From Nostoc piscinale CENA21 (lineage in GTDB: Bacteria; Cyanobacteriota; Cyanobacteriia; Cyanobacteriales; Nostocaceae): a stretch of DNA of 64,000 nt. The position numbers and the translations under genes are program-made. The notes under the pieces are model-generated. The model did not search any database. It saw only the letters and a list, made by a program, of their open reading frames with translations, and was not told where the DNA came from. Each line of letters opens with the position of its first letter. Position 1 is the stretch's first letter. Location of the stretch: NCBI RefSeq assembly GCF_001298445.1, contig NZ_CP012036.1, positions 543,267 to 607,266 of the forward strand, written 5' to 3'. Positions 17,040 through 25,666 of this stretch are shown piece after piece.

Positions 17040-17270
17040 ACAAATCATCAATTATTCCAGGATTGTATTTAAGCCGCAGACTACGAAACTTTTTATCATC
17101 CCATTCTAGTTGTCCTTCAGGAGTTAAATAATAGCCACCTGTTTCATAACTTTCTGCTATTGTCTGCGTCATTGCTGTCAAACTATTAAATGCTAGACGC
17201 ACTTCTCCTGCGTCAGCATCAATATGCTATACAGGATCTGTACAGATGTCAAAAAATTTTGTGATTCTTG
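17029..17270 (-). pseudogene. SUKH (SMI1/KNR4-type) immunity protein, C-terminal remnant with an in-frame stop
   Basis: On the minus strand from about 17270 the frame reads KFFDICTDPV, then TAG, then HIDADAGEVRLAFNSL and on to YETGGYYLTPEGQLEWDD, ending at 17029. The piece around AFNSLTAMTQTIAESYETGGYYL is the C-terminal signature of SMI1/KNR4 proteins. The TAG stands where the family has a residue such as Trp, which would be a single G-to-A change. No N-terminal half is found upstream, so the gene is truncated as well. SUKH proteins often neutralise secreted or contact-dependent toxins. It was coupled to the following DUF1877 gene by an 11-base overlap. Confidence 0.5.
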
Positions 17271-17352
17271 TTGAAATTTAGAGTTAAGAGAATGCTACGT
17301 TATTGCTATTAGATTGGGTGACACAAAGTTAACGCCAACACCAAAACTTGTG

Positions 17353-17379
17353 TTGGGTTGCGCTGCGCTTCACCCAACC
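17353..17379. repeat. REP-like hairpin (TTGGGTTGCGC...GCGCTTCACCCAA)
   Basis: A short palindromic unit, TTGGGTTGCGCTGCGCTTCA then CCCAA, lies just behind the mtnP stop. Very similar units are scattered in many cyanobacterial genomes. There is no T-run, so it is a repeat more than a terminator. Confidence 0.6.
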
Positions 17380-17384
17380 TACAT

Positions 17385-18257
17385 TTATAAATACTTTTGT
17401 AACAATAGATGTAATTTTTCTTTGGTTGCTGTTGGTGCTTTATCTAACTGAGTCAAAATTGCATATTTCAAGGCTGAGTGTGCGTCACTGGGTGGGGGAT
17501 TTTCACTTAAACGTCGGACTGTTTCTTGAATAACTTTTTGGGCGTTGACGGCGTTGCGTTGCAAGTTACCAATTACCATCTCGACGGTGACGCTATCATG
17601 ATCTGGATGCCAACAATCGTAATCTGTGACTAATGCTAAGGTTGCGTAGGCGATTTCGGCTTCTCTGGCTAGTTTGGCTTCTGGTAAGTTGGTCATACCA
17701 ATTACTGTTGCGCCCCAACTGCGGTAAATGTTAGATTCGGCTTTGGTGGAAAATGCTGGCCCTTCCATACAGATATATGTGCCGCCGCGATGCAGGGTGA
17801 CATCTGGTAAATTAAGAGATGCGATCGCCTCTGCTAAAACTCCAGCTAAATTGTGACAAATCGGATCACCAAAGGCAATGTGAGCCACAACTCCTTCGCC
17901 AAAAAAGGTGGAAATGCGATTCTTTGTCCGGTCGATAAACTGGTCTGGGATAACCATATCTAGTGGTTTGGCTTCGGCTTTTAAAGAACCCACCGCACTA
18001 GCAGAAATTAAATACTCTACACCTAATTTTTTCATTGCATAGATGTTGGCCCGAAAAGGTAATTCGGAAGGTAATAAGGTATGATTCCGCCCATGACGCG
18101 CCAAAAAAGCTACCTTTGTTCCTTCTAGTGTCCCCACAATTACAGCATCGGAAGGGGAACCGAAGGGTGTTTCGATTTGCACTTCTTCTACATCCTGCAA
18201 AGCGGCCATTTTATATAGTCCACTACCACCAATAATGCCAATCTTAGGGTTAAGCAT
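17385..18257 (-). CDS. mtnP: S-methyl-5'-thioadenosine phosphorylase
   Basis: MtnP splits methylthioadenosine, the by-product of polyamine synthesis, with phosphate to adenine and methylthioribose-1-phosphate, the first step of methionine salvage. The 290-residue protein has the phosphorylase blocks: IGIIGGSGLYKM at the start, FLARHGRNHTLLPSELPFRANIYA (phosphate site), ISASAVGSLK, YICMEGPAFSTKAES and VIGMTNLPEAKLAREAEI (base and sugar binding with the Met). The length is normal for the MTAP subfamily. It is a single gene between the immunity-like remnant and a long gene-free stretch. Confidence 0.92.
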   Translation of the reverse strand: MLNPKIGIIGGSGLYKMAALQDVEEVQIETPFGSPSDAVIVGTLEGTKVAFLARHGRNHTLLPSELPFRANIYAMKKLGVEYLISASAVGSLKAEAKPLDMVIPDQFIDRTKNRISTFFGEGVVAHIAFGDPICHNLAGVLAEAIASLNLPDVTLHRGGTYICMEGPAFSTKAESNIYRSWGATVIGMTNLPEAKLAREAEIAYATLALVTDYDCWHPDHDSVTVEMVIGNLQRNAVNAQKVIQETVRRLSENPPPSDAHSALKYAILTQLDKAPTATKEKLHLLLQKYL

Positions 18258-18905
18258 AATTTTTGATACTTGTTGCTGATCTGCCTAGTTATTTTACACA
18301 GGAGTTATGTAGTGTAGGACAATTAATTGTCTGTTGATACTGGATGTAAGAGTGTAGGGATGTCAGGGTTGTGCTTATCTATACTGTCAGACTTCAAGCT
18401 CAGAGCTTCAAGTTTGAACCTCAGAACCTCATGCTTCAACCTCAGAGGCTTGTGTTGCAATTAACTATCCCGTCTTGGAATTAATTCCAAAGCTCATATA
18501 TTTCTTTTGTCACTCTAGGCAGAGGAAAAAGAGAAAAGCTCTGACTAAAGGGATAAAAATAGATGATTGTATGTGCCTATAAGATACGTAAAAAAATTTA
18601 GGAACCTTTACTACTAATACTCATTTTTGTCAGTGGGTTAAAAGTATAGTTTGATATATGCTATGAATTCCTAGCTAAGTTGCTGAATAAGACTTATAAA
18701 GCAATTCAAAAACTTTTTTATGTCTTGAATATTTTGGCATTTTGGCAGTTAATTAAAATTTGTTTGTGCTAAATTGATCAATATTACAAGAATGACTTTG
18801 ATGCAAATATATTGCCTAAATCATGAGTCTTCTTGATGACCTATTAAATTTAATTCTTATTCTTTTTTTGTAATCCAAGGTGTGTCGCCACTTTCAAGCT
18901 ATTTT

Positions 18906-18927
18906 GACGGGTGAAAGCCCGTCTTTT
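18906..18927 (+). terminator. Hairpin with T-rich tail in the gene-free stretch
   Basis: GACGGG (18906-18911) pairs with CCCGTC (18918-18923) around a 6-base loop and is followed by TTTTATTTT. It would end a plus-strand transcript starting upstream, for instance in 18500-18850. Confidence 0.6.
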
Positions 18928-19141
18928 ATTTTGCTGATATTCTGTCAATCAACTTATGAATCTAATTTATAGATATGCAAAATTGTAAATTATATCAGCA
19001 GTTTTGAAATTTTAAATAATTCAATCTAATTATTTTATTTCAATGTAATTTAAAATACCTTCTTTGCTTAATATCAGCTTTTATAGGTTTTGGATACATC
19101 CTATAGGAAGATGCTACAAAGTAAAAATCATGAGTAAATAA

Positions 19142-19189
19142 ATGCGGGATGTTGTTATGCACTGGATTTATAGTCAGGTTTGGTGGTGA
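19142..19189 (+). other. Candidate 15-codon Trp-rich peptide overlapping a terminator
   Basis: ATG at 19142 opens MRDVVMHWIYSQVWW and stops at TGA (19187-19189). Three Trp codons, two in tandem, sit in the left arm of the terminator hairpin at 19176-19198. That geometry resembles an attenuator leader peptide, but no gene follows on this strand. There is no strong ribosome binding site. It may be chance. Confidence 0.2.
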
Positions 19190-19207
19190 GCCAAACCTTT
19201 TTTTTTT
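19176..19207 (+). terminator. Strong rho-independent terminator
   Basis: AGGTTTGG (19176-19183) pairs with CCAAACCT (19191-19198) around a 7-base loop and runs into ten T. The strand is plus. The nearest plus-strand gene upstream ends at 16436, so it probably ends an unannotated short RNA. Confidence 0.8.
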
Positions 19208-19295
19208 GCAGCTATTAAAAGAGTTGGCAACAAACCCATCAGGTAAAACTGATGATTAAACGGTCAAAACTGGTGCAGCCTACTTAAGTTTTGTG

Positions 19296-19643
19296 TCAAT
19301 CTCTATATTCTCCAATAACTTCAATTTGACCAACGATGTGTTCATTCAACTGTGCTAATTCTTCTGGCGGAATCCACCATTCTGTATGATATGAAGCTCC
19401 TACTTGATGAACTTCATATTTATCCATAAATTCTTTTTTGACTTCAAAGCGTGTGACATAACCCACACCACTATCTCGAATATTCCATTTAGTGGCGATT
19501 TCTTTTGCATATTGCTCGTTTGTCACTGGGTAAAAAATCGGCTGTTCTGGTAGTCGCGCTGGCCATTTTTTGTAACTGCTTTGTTTTACTAATTCCAACT
19601 CTTTAGGGCCAGTCGGACGATACAGAGTTACTGTTTCTTCCAT
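19296..19643 (-). CDS. Small conserved cyanobacterial protein (ADP-ribosylation/crystallin J1-like label)
   Basis: A 115-residue soluble protein beginning MEETVTLYRPTGPKELELVK. The conserved-looking core is QPIFYPVTNEQYAKEIATKW, then GVGYVTRFEVKKEFMDKY, then a tail (EWWIPPEELAQLNEHIVG, IEVIGEY). I recall such proteins being labelled ADP-ribosylation/crystallin J1, but no catalytic motif is visible and the label may be only inherited. It lies 25 bases behind the next gene on the minus strand, the porin start being further upstream, so it is probably a separate unit. Function unknown. Confidence 0.6.
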   Translation of the reverse strand: MEETVTLYRPTGPKELELVKQSSYKKWPARLPEQPIFYPVTNEQYAKEIATKWNIRDSGVGYVTRFEVKKEFMDKYEVHQVGASYHTEWWIPPEELAQLNEHIVGQIEVIGEYRD

Positions 19644-19667
19644 GAATTATTTTTGTATTAGTTTTAG

Positions 19668-21491
19668 CTAAAACAGAAATGTACTGCGGAGAATTCCAAT
19701 AGTAACTGGGTCACTGTCTGGTGTATGACCAGGTTCCAATATATGAATTATCCCTGGTGTAATGTAGATGTTATCTGTCATTCGGAAACGATAAAAAGCT
19801 TCAATTTGTGTGGTGGTTCCTGGTTGTCCGCCTGCACGTCCTAAACCTGTATTTTCAAAATCCGGAACATTATTACCCACAGGTAAAGTGCTACTAGTAA
19901 TTTTTGGTGGTTGTCCGACATAAATACCACCTAAATTACCTTGAGCAAATAAATCGGGGAAGTTTAAAAACACCATGTAATTAGTCGTTTCGACACTACC
20001 CGATCGCCCAGGAATAGAAGAAGTAGTATAACCACCCCACGCACCGACAGTGAAGCGGGGCGAAATTTGCCAACTGAGTGTCCCACCATAGGCGTTGGTT
20101 TGTAAGGGCGCATTAGTCGCTGTTAAACATTCATCACCAACAAAGGTAAGCAAACAACCATTAGAAGCATAATTATTAACGTAATACAAACTCAAATCAA
20201 CAGTATCAGTCGGTGTTAATAACAATTGCACTGCTGTAGTCGTAGTTCCATCAAACAAACCATTGCGTTGACTAGGATTCCCTGGAGTGTAACTAGTATA
20301 CAAAGCTTGGACACTGGCGCGTTTGGCAAATTGCCAGTCTACAGCAATTCCACCATGACCAAAGCCTATATCTAAAATTGGGTTTCTTTGGGCTAACCAA
20401 GATAAAGGCCCTGTAGCTGCACTCTCGACTCGAACGGGGCCACGGAAAGCGTTGGTCATATTTACGCCTTCTGTGCCTACCATAACCGCTAATTTGTCAG
20501 TGACTAACCAGCGATAATTCAAGTCAGTCACGGTTAATTTGTTATCTGTGGGATATTCGTAACTCAGGGCAAAGTCATTACTCAATTTAGGTTTTGTGGT
20601 ACCGTCAGCAGCTACTAATCCTGTAAATAGATAACTACGGGGCGTGAGTTGGGTAGTTAAACTCAGGTAGGAAAAGTTAATAACATTAAAGTTTGTGCCA
20701 TTATCATCTGAGTCTTTGACACCATCTCTGGGATTAACATCACCACGGTTAGAACTCCGCCCTTGAACACCTACAATTAACAGTCCGTTAAGTTTAGTTG
20801 TGGTAGAAAATTGGTTAGCTTCCAGTGCCGCAGTCCGCGCTTCTAAACTATCTACTCGTCCCCGCAAGGTAGCTAGTTCGCTGCTGAATTCTGATTGTAA
20901 GCGTTGGATTGTATCTAAATCTGCACGAGTTACTAGTTCGGCGCTGGGTGCTGCAACTGCAAGAATTTGGTTGATTTTATCTAAGCAAGCATTCATCCCG
21001 GCGGCAAATTCATAGCGAGAGACAGCGCGATCGCCCCGAAATGAATTATTAGGATAACCAGCAATGCAGTTATAGCGTTCTACTAAAGATTGCAACGCCG
21101 TAAAAGCCCAATCACTAGGCTGGACATCATTCAATTGTGACACCGATGTAACTTGTGCCATCGGTTCGGTATTTTCTATTACACCCTGATCAATAGAAGC
21201 GGCAGGAAAAATTGAAGAATCTTGATTGTCTAAACTTAAACTTGGTTGTGTTTCAGTACTAGTATAATCTTGGGCGGAGGCTATCTGTGATCCGCCATTT
21301 AATCCCGCCATCACAAAAGACGCAATTATCCAGAATTTGAGATGATTATAGCGAATCACGTTAAGTTCCAATTTATTAAAGTCTACATGGAATACTGAAG
21401 TTCGAGTGTAAGCAAAATTATCAGTTTCGGCATGAGAAATTTTACCGACTTTGTACCAAATAAGACGAAGCAAATTCTGGGCAATAGGCAA
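19668..21491 (-). CDS. Outer-membrane porin with SLH domain (iron-uptake/OprB-type)
   Basis: This is a cyanobacterial SLH-porin. After a signal region (LKFWIIASFVMAG up to ASAQD) comes one SLH domain (DVQPSDWAFTALQSLVERYN, AVSRYEFAAGMNACLDKI), then a coiled coil (about residues 190-220, LATLRGRVDSLEARTAALE), then a beta-barrel to the final aromatic residue, Phe (LRSTFLF). The SLH domain binds peptidoglycan-linked polysaccharide and the barrel sits in the outer membrane. The first in-frame start at 21491 is a TTG; a GTG at 21359, giving IRYNHLKFWII, fits the signal peptide better. Homologues pass inorganic ions, including iron, more than sugars. The gene is divergent from the following unknown membrane-protein gene. 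Confidence 0.85.
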   Translation of the reverse strand: MPIAQNLLRLIWYKVGKISHAETDNFAYTRTSVFHVDFNKLELNVIRYNHLKFWIIASFVMAGLNGGSQIASAQDYTSTETQPSLSLDNQDSSIFPAASIDQGVIENTEPMAQVTSVSQLNDVQPSDWAFTALQSLVERYNCIAGYPNNSFRGDRAVSRYEFAAGMNACLDKINQILAVAAPSAELVTRADLDTIQRLQSEFSSELATLRGRVDSLEARTAALEANQFSTTTKLNGLLIVGVQGRSSNRGDVNPRDGVKDSDDNGTNFNVINFSYLSLTTQLTPRSYLFTGLVAADGTTKPKLSNDFALSYEYPTDNKLTVTDLNYRWLVTDKLAVMVGTEGVNMTNAFRGPVRVESAATGPLSWLAQRNPILDIGFGHGGIAVDWQFAKRASVQALYTSYTPGNPSQRNGLFDGTTTTAVQLLLTPTDTVDLSLYYVNNYASNGCLLTFVGDECLTATNAPLQTNAYGGTLSWQISPRFTVGAWGGYTTSSIPGRSGSVETTNYMVFLNFPDLFAQGNLGGIYVGQPPKITSSTLPVGNNVPDFENTGLGRAGGQPGTTTQIEAFYRFRMTDNIYITPGIIHILEPGHTPDSDPVTIGILRSTFLF

Positions 21492-21556
21492 AAACGCGAG
21501 TATAAAAGTAGAAATAACCAGCCTTGCACCACCTACTAGATTGACCGAGAAGTACT

Positions 21557-22964
21557 ATGGCACATCAATCGCGCAGACTATCGCTAAAATTCTTGAGACG
21601 CAATCAAACTTCCCCCGAAATCGCCGAAAAAGCGCCTCAACAGGGAAGTTTACTGTCATCAACAGTAGCGGTTACTGTTTTATTCAGTAGTGCTGGGTTA
21701 ATTTTGATATTTGCTTGGATTAGTTGGCTGTTTATCTTCAATCCCGACAAAATCGTTTGGATGAACAAGTTTTTACCAGAATGGGCGCAAATTCCCTTTG
21801 GTTATAGCGAACATCCCCACACTCTTCCCGAAATTCAAGCCAGCGTACAAGCACAAAAACAAACATCCGGCGCGACTCTGGCTTTAGATAAAAACGATAA
21901 CGCATTTTTATTACCAGTTTTTCAGCAACGTCCTAACTGTCAGTCTGATTGTGAAGAACTGGTAGCGTTGCGGGTTTATCAACTAGCAACAGACTCAGAA
22001 TTTCAATCAAAAAGCGAAAAATACTATCGTTTAGCAACGCAACTATCTGTAACTGGAATAGACAAATCCTTTGTAGATAGTAAAGCCGAGAATGATGATA
22101 ATAACTTCTTACCTTTAACCACAATCAAAGGTTTTGATGATGAAACACCAGCCGCAGGTGTTTGGTTTAATTTACAAGGAGAATATCAAAAAGGCACAAG
22201 TGCGATCGCCTATGGTCAGATTTTATATTACAATCCAGAACGCTCTAACTTAATCCAACTGCTGTCGTGGAAGAGTTCTAACGGTCAATCACCAAAATGG
22301 CAACAAGTGACTGGCAATGATGATAAAGAATTAATCTTAGACCAAACAGTCGGTTTAGAACCCCAATTACGGGTTTACCAAGTTAAACCAACTAAACTTT
22401 ATCTCAACCCAATTCAGTTAGATAAAATTTCTCTCAAACCACCAGCTATTAAAGATACTGCTTACCAAAACGCCATCTCAATTGCCCGTAGCGGTTTATG
22501 GACACCAGCCCTAGAATCGTTAAAATCTCTGCAAAAACAACGCACAAACGCTTTACCCGCCACCGCCCTAGCCCAAGTTGATTTTATTCGCTTACACGCT
22601 GAATTCACCAAAGCACAAGCCGAAAAAAACTTGGGCTAGTCCCAGTGAACAAGTCTTAGCAGATTTAATTGATGGCCGTTGGAATAAAGCTTTAAAAGTA
22701 TTTAAAGCATCACCCCAAAATGTCCAAGAAATTTCTATTCTGTTAAAAGGCGAAAAAGGCAAGTTGTGGAATCGTGTAGCATCAGCATTAGAAGTTAATC
22801 CACAACAGCCAGATGTACTTGCGTGGGGAGCTTTAATCTTAGCCGTTCAACAAGGAGATGCAAGTGCTATTGCTTGGCTAGAGAAACAGCCAAAAATCTC
22901 CAAAGATACCATTGCAGAAATTCAAGGTTTACTCAAACGACTAAATCATGAATCAGAGCAATAA
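21557..22964 (+). CDS. Predicted single-pass membrane protein of unknown function (frameshift at 22623-22629)
   Basis: I do not recognise a family. Restored, the protein is about 468 residues. It has a basic N-terminus, a membrane helix at about residues 36-60 (AVTVLFSSAGLILIFAWISW) and a large periplasmic domain containing CQSDCEE (a possible disulphide) and long stretches of beta-type sequence. The last 150 residues are helical with TPR-like spacing (WTPALESLKSLQ, GRWNKALKVFK, VLAWGALILAVQQGDASAIA). An A7 run at 22623-22629 breaks the frame; with six A it reads AEKTWASPSEQVLADLI. It is divergent from the porin gene by 65 bases, hinting at an envelope role, but this is inference. Confidence 0.6.
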
Positions 22965-23044
22965 AGTGAGAAGTATTACTGTTCTCAGTATCCAGAAGAT
23001 GCCATGATAACGAGTTTGAAAACACGCCCTAGCCTCTTTACTTT

Positions 23045-23938
23045 TTATGATTCATCTCGAAATTCGAGAATATGCTGGGCGGTAACTTGTGATTGTTCTA
23101 AATGGGGGATATGACCAGAGTCTTGAATCCAAATGAGTTTACTGTTGGGAATGGCACGTTTGAATCTTTTCGCATCTGTAGTGCCTAAGATTTTATCTGA
23201 GTCGCCCCAGAGAATTAATGTGGGTTGCAGAATTTGTCCTAGTTGCTTAAATCTAAAAGCACTGTAACCACCACTTTTGGTAAAAGCAATCAAAGCTAGA
23301 TGCCAACTCGGCATTTCTAGATGCAGTCCACCACAACAGGTAGCATCTAGAGTCACTAGGCTGGGATTTTTATAGGCAGTGCGAGAAATGCGATCGCGGA
23401 CTTTGGGACTACGCAAAAATTGTGTCGCCCAATTATCTAAGGGTGGAAACATGAATTTTGCTAAAGGTGAACCTGCTTTTAAGCCAGCACTATCAATTAA
23501 CACCAGTTTTTTGACGACTTCTGGATAGGTGAGAGTAAAGTCAATGGCGGCTGCACCTCCCATCGATGCACCCACCAAAATTACAGGCTCCTTAATTAAG
23601 GTTTTCCAGAAATAATATAGATGGGTTTTAATGGCAACCGGACTAAATGCTATGTTTTGGAGTCTGTCGGTAAAGCCAAAACCGAGTAAATCCACTGCCC
23701 AAGTTTGATTATTTTCTGCCAGTAGTGGTAGTAGTCGGCGAAATTCTAATACAGAACTATCAAAACCGTGGATGAGTAAAATTGGTGTGCCACCACTGCC
23801 TTGTTTTACATAAGTGGTGGTGATTGGTTGAGTAGATAAAGGAGTGGCGATCGCTTGACTTTGCATACTACAAGCTAGTGCGATCGAGTTTGGTTCAGTT
23901 AATTGCCTAACTGCGGCTGGTAAAAAGCTGGGAAACAT
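23045..23938 (-). CDS. Alpha/beta hydrolase
   Basis: The 297-residue protein has the alpha/beta hydrolase fold: oxyanion segment LLIHGFDSSVLEFRRLLP, nucleophile elbow GASMGG with Ser at residue 125, acid in LILWGDSDKILG and catalytic His in DSGHIPHLEQ. The catalytic triad is complete. The N-terminus (about 35 residues) is hydrophobic but does not look like a clear signal peptide. The substrate is unknown; relatives include haloperoxidase-like esterases and lipases. It is convergent with the upstream membrane-protein gene and divergent from ccmK3, 155 bases away. Confidence 0.85.
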   Translation of the reverse strand: MFPSFLPAAVRQLTEPNSIALACSMQSQAIATPLSTQPITTTYVKQGSGGTPILLIHGFDSSVLEFRRLLPLLAENNQTWAVDLLGFGFTDRLQNIAFSPVAIKTHLYYFWKTLIKEPVILVGASMGGAAAIDFTLTYPEVVKKLVLIDSAGLKAGSPLAKFMFPPLDNWATQFLRSPKVRDRISRTAYKNPSLVTLDATCCGGLHLEMPSWHLALIAFTKSGGYSAFRFKQLGQILQPTLILWGDSDKILGTTDAKRFKRAIPNSKLIWIQDSGHIPHLEQSQVTAQHILEFRDES

Positions 23939-24093
23939 AAGTTATAGTTTACAACACCCCATTACCAAAATCGTGCTGATTTGTCAGCCGATGACTCAGT
24001 GTACTGAAAAAAACAGTCATGAATGTCACCATTGGAGCCAAACCCGCGTAAAATAAAGATCACTCTATTTTTATTGACTCAGGAGCTAATGCC

Positions 24094-24405
24094 ATGCCAA
24101 TGGCTGTTGGCGTAATTGAAACTTTAGGTTTTCCATCTGTGTTAGCCGCAGCAGATGCAATGGTGAAATCTGCCGCAGTCACGCTGGTGTATTATGGACT
24201 AGCGGAAAGTGGTCGCTTTGTTGTTGCTGTCCGAGGACAAGTTGCTGAAGTCAACAGAGCTGTTGAACAAGGTATAAATGCTGGAGAGCAGGTAAAGGCT
24301 GAAACAGTAATCACCCATTATATAGTTCCTAATCCCCCAGAAAATGTGGAAACAGTTCTGCCCATCCACTTCACCCAGAAATCTGAGCCTTTCCGGATCT
24401 TCTAA
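24094..24405 (+). CDS. ccmK3: CcmK3-type carboxysome shell protein
   Basis: A 103-residue single BMC-domain protein. The typical start AVGVIETLGFPSVLAAADAMVKSA is followed by the modified pore segment GLAESGRFVVAV and the C-terminal IVPNPPENVETVLPI. BMC proteins tile the facets of the carboxysome, which encloses Rubisco and carbonic anhydrase. CcmK3 is shorter and has an altered pore loop compared with CcmK2; in the known cases it needs CcmK4 to form mixed hexamers. It is followed after 87 bases by ccmK4, the usual pair located away from the main ccm operon. RBS AGGAG lies 8-12 bases upstream. A precise CcmK3 label, against CcmK5/6, is likely but not certain. Confidence 0.85.
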   Translation: MPMAVGVIETLGFPSVLAAADAMVKSAAVTLVYYGLAESGRFVVAVRGQVAEVNRAVEQGINAGEQVKAETVITHYIVPNPPENVETVLPIHFTQKSEPFRIF

Positions 24406-24492
24406 ACAGTTTCGCCATTAAAATTTGTAACAAAGCTGCCTACAATTAATTTTGCAGCGATACATACGTTTATTTATATCAGGAGATGAAGA

Positions 24493-24843
24493 ATGTCACT
24501 ACAGGCAGTTGGTTCGCTGGAAACTAAGGGTTTTCCTGCTGTGTTAGCCGCAGCAGACGCAATGGTAAAAGCTGGCCGAGTTACCCTCGTTGGTTATATC
24601 CGAGTTGGTAGCGCACGTTTTACGGTAAATATTCGGGGAGATGTTTCGGAAGTGAAAACCGCGATGGCTGCTGGTGTGGAAGCAGCAGAAAATGTTTATG
24701 GAGGTACATTAGAATCTTGGGTAATTATCCCTCGTCCCCATGAAAACGTTGAAGCTGTTTTACCAATTGCTTACACCACAGAAGTACAGCAGTATCGTGA
24801 CTCTGTGGAAAACCCTATCATCAGGTCTGGTAACGGCAGATAA
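24493..24843 (+). CDS. ccmK4: CcmK4-type carboxysome shell protein
   Basis: A 116-residue BMC-domain hexamer subunit: AVGSLETKGFPAVLAAADAMVK, pore region YIRVGSARFTVNIRGDV and IIPRPHENVEAVLPIAYT, plus a short C-terminal extension (to IRSGNGR). It partners with CcmK3 in the shell facets of beta-carboxysomes and tunes metabolite passage under changing conditions. The RBS AGGAG precedes the ATG well. It shares the transcript with ccmK3. No Rubisco or ccmLMNO gene is in the window, which fits the usual satellite ccmK3-ccmK4 locus. Confidence 0.88.
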   Translation: MSLQAVGSLETKGFPAVLAAADAMVKAGRVTLVGYIRVGSARFTVNIRGDVSEVKTAMAAGVEAAENVYGGTLESWVIIPRPHENVEAVLPIAYTTEVQQYRDSVENPIIRSGNGR

Positions 24844-25666
24844 AGTTAGATTTATTAGCAGATTCATCCCACAGCTAAAGTCAAAAGTCCCCAGTCCAAT
24901 TGCTAATCAATGATTAATAATTGCGACTAGACTATTGACTTTTTGCTAGGTATGCTATTTCAATTTAATTCCATTTGTCACAAGTATTACTCTCCTGCAC
25001 AAGTAACTCTTAAGAGAAACAAATTACTTATAGGACTGGTTGTCAAATTTGCATATAATTAAAAAAAATTTCGTTACCAACAGCATGAGATTTTAAGAAA
25101 ATTGTAGTGTTAGCGATCGCGGCAATCTCTCACACAAATTCCCCATACCGAATAAAACTAAGGAGTTAACTGTAAACTATGGCTTTTAGATATGATCGCC
25201 ATAGGCAAGCCAGTAAAAATTGATAAGAAAAATTACATATTTCCTCAAACACTAAACAAATACTCAATGACGTGAAACTTATCTACTCAAGATAACGTCT
25301 GGAATGTGGGTAAATCTCACTAGTTCTTGAGCAGCAGTGTAGACTTTCTCATTTTTACTAACTGAAGCACTTTAATCCTAGTTTGTCCTGATCAGATTGA
25401 TTGAGGATTAGTCAGCTTTTTAGGTATTTTGATGATAAGTTGACAAAAATTGAAAATTATGAAAGATGAAAAAATTGCTAACTACAAAAATTTTTTATTA
25501 TGCAGAGAATAAAAATCAAAATTTAATCTGAAAACTTCTGCATAAAGTTTGGGAATAAAAACGTAAATAAGAATAGAATCGCTGAAATGTCTTCATGAAA
25601 GCGACCGATTCATGGACAACTGCCAGCCAAGATGTTAAGAGTGAGTGACGATCAACGGGGGTTGTG
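24844..25666. other. 820 bp gene-free stretch upstream of the HetZ-family gene
   Basis: AT-rich, with a HIP1 site near 25110. A 13-codon frame (ATG at 25180, MAFRYDRHRQASKN) follows an AAGGAG, but the spacing is long. I searched by eye for GTA-N8-TAC and found no exact site. The length suggests a long leader or regulatory region for the following gene. Confidence 0.4.

Larger units (their letters stand above)
18258..19295. other. 1 kb gene-free stretch with two plus-strand terminators; possible small RNAs
   Basis: No long open frame is present. Bases 18391-18455 hold imperfect CTTCAA/CCTCAGA tandem units. Two intrinsic terminators on the plus strand (18906-18927 and 19176-19207) have no plus-strand gene before them since 16436, which suggests short transcripts starting within this region. 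A 15-codon Trp-rich frame ends inside the second terminator. I could not match either to a known RNA family. Confidence 0.45.

Noticed and set aside
18258..19295. tRNA, 6S RNA or tmRNA in the long gap
   Set aside because: I looked for cloverleaf, 6S-like long stem and tmRNA-like ends and saw none; only terminators can be supported.
20800..21015. Plus-strand frame of 71 codons inside the porin gene
   Set aside because: Antisense of the porin coiled-coil region; no start signal or family.
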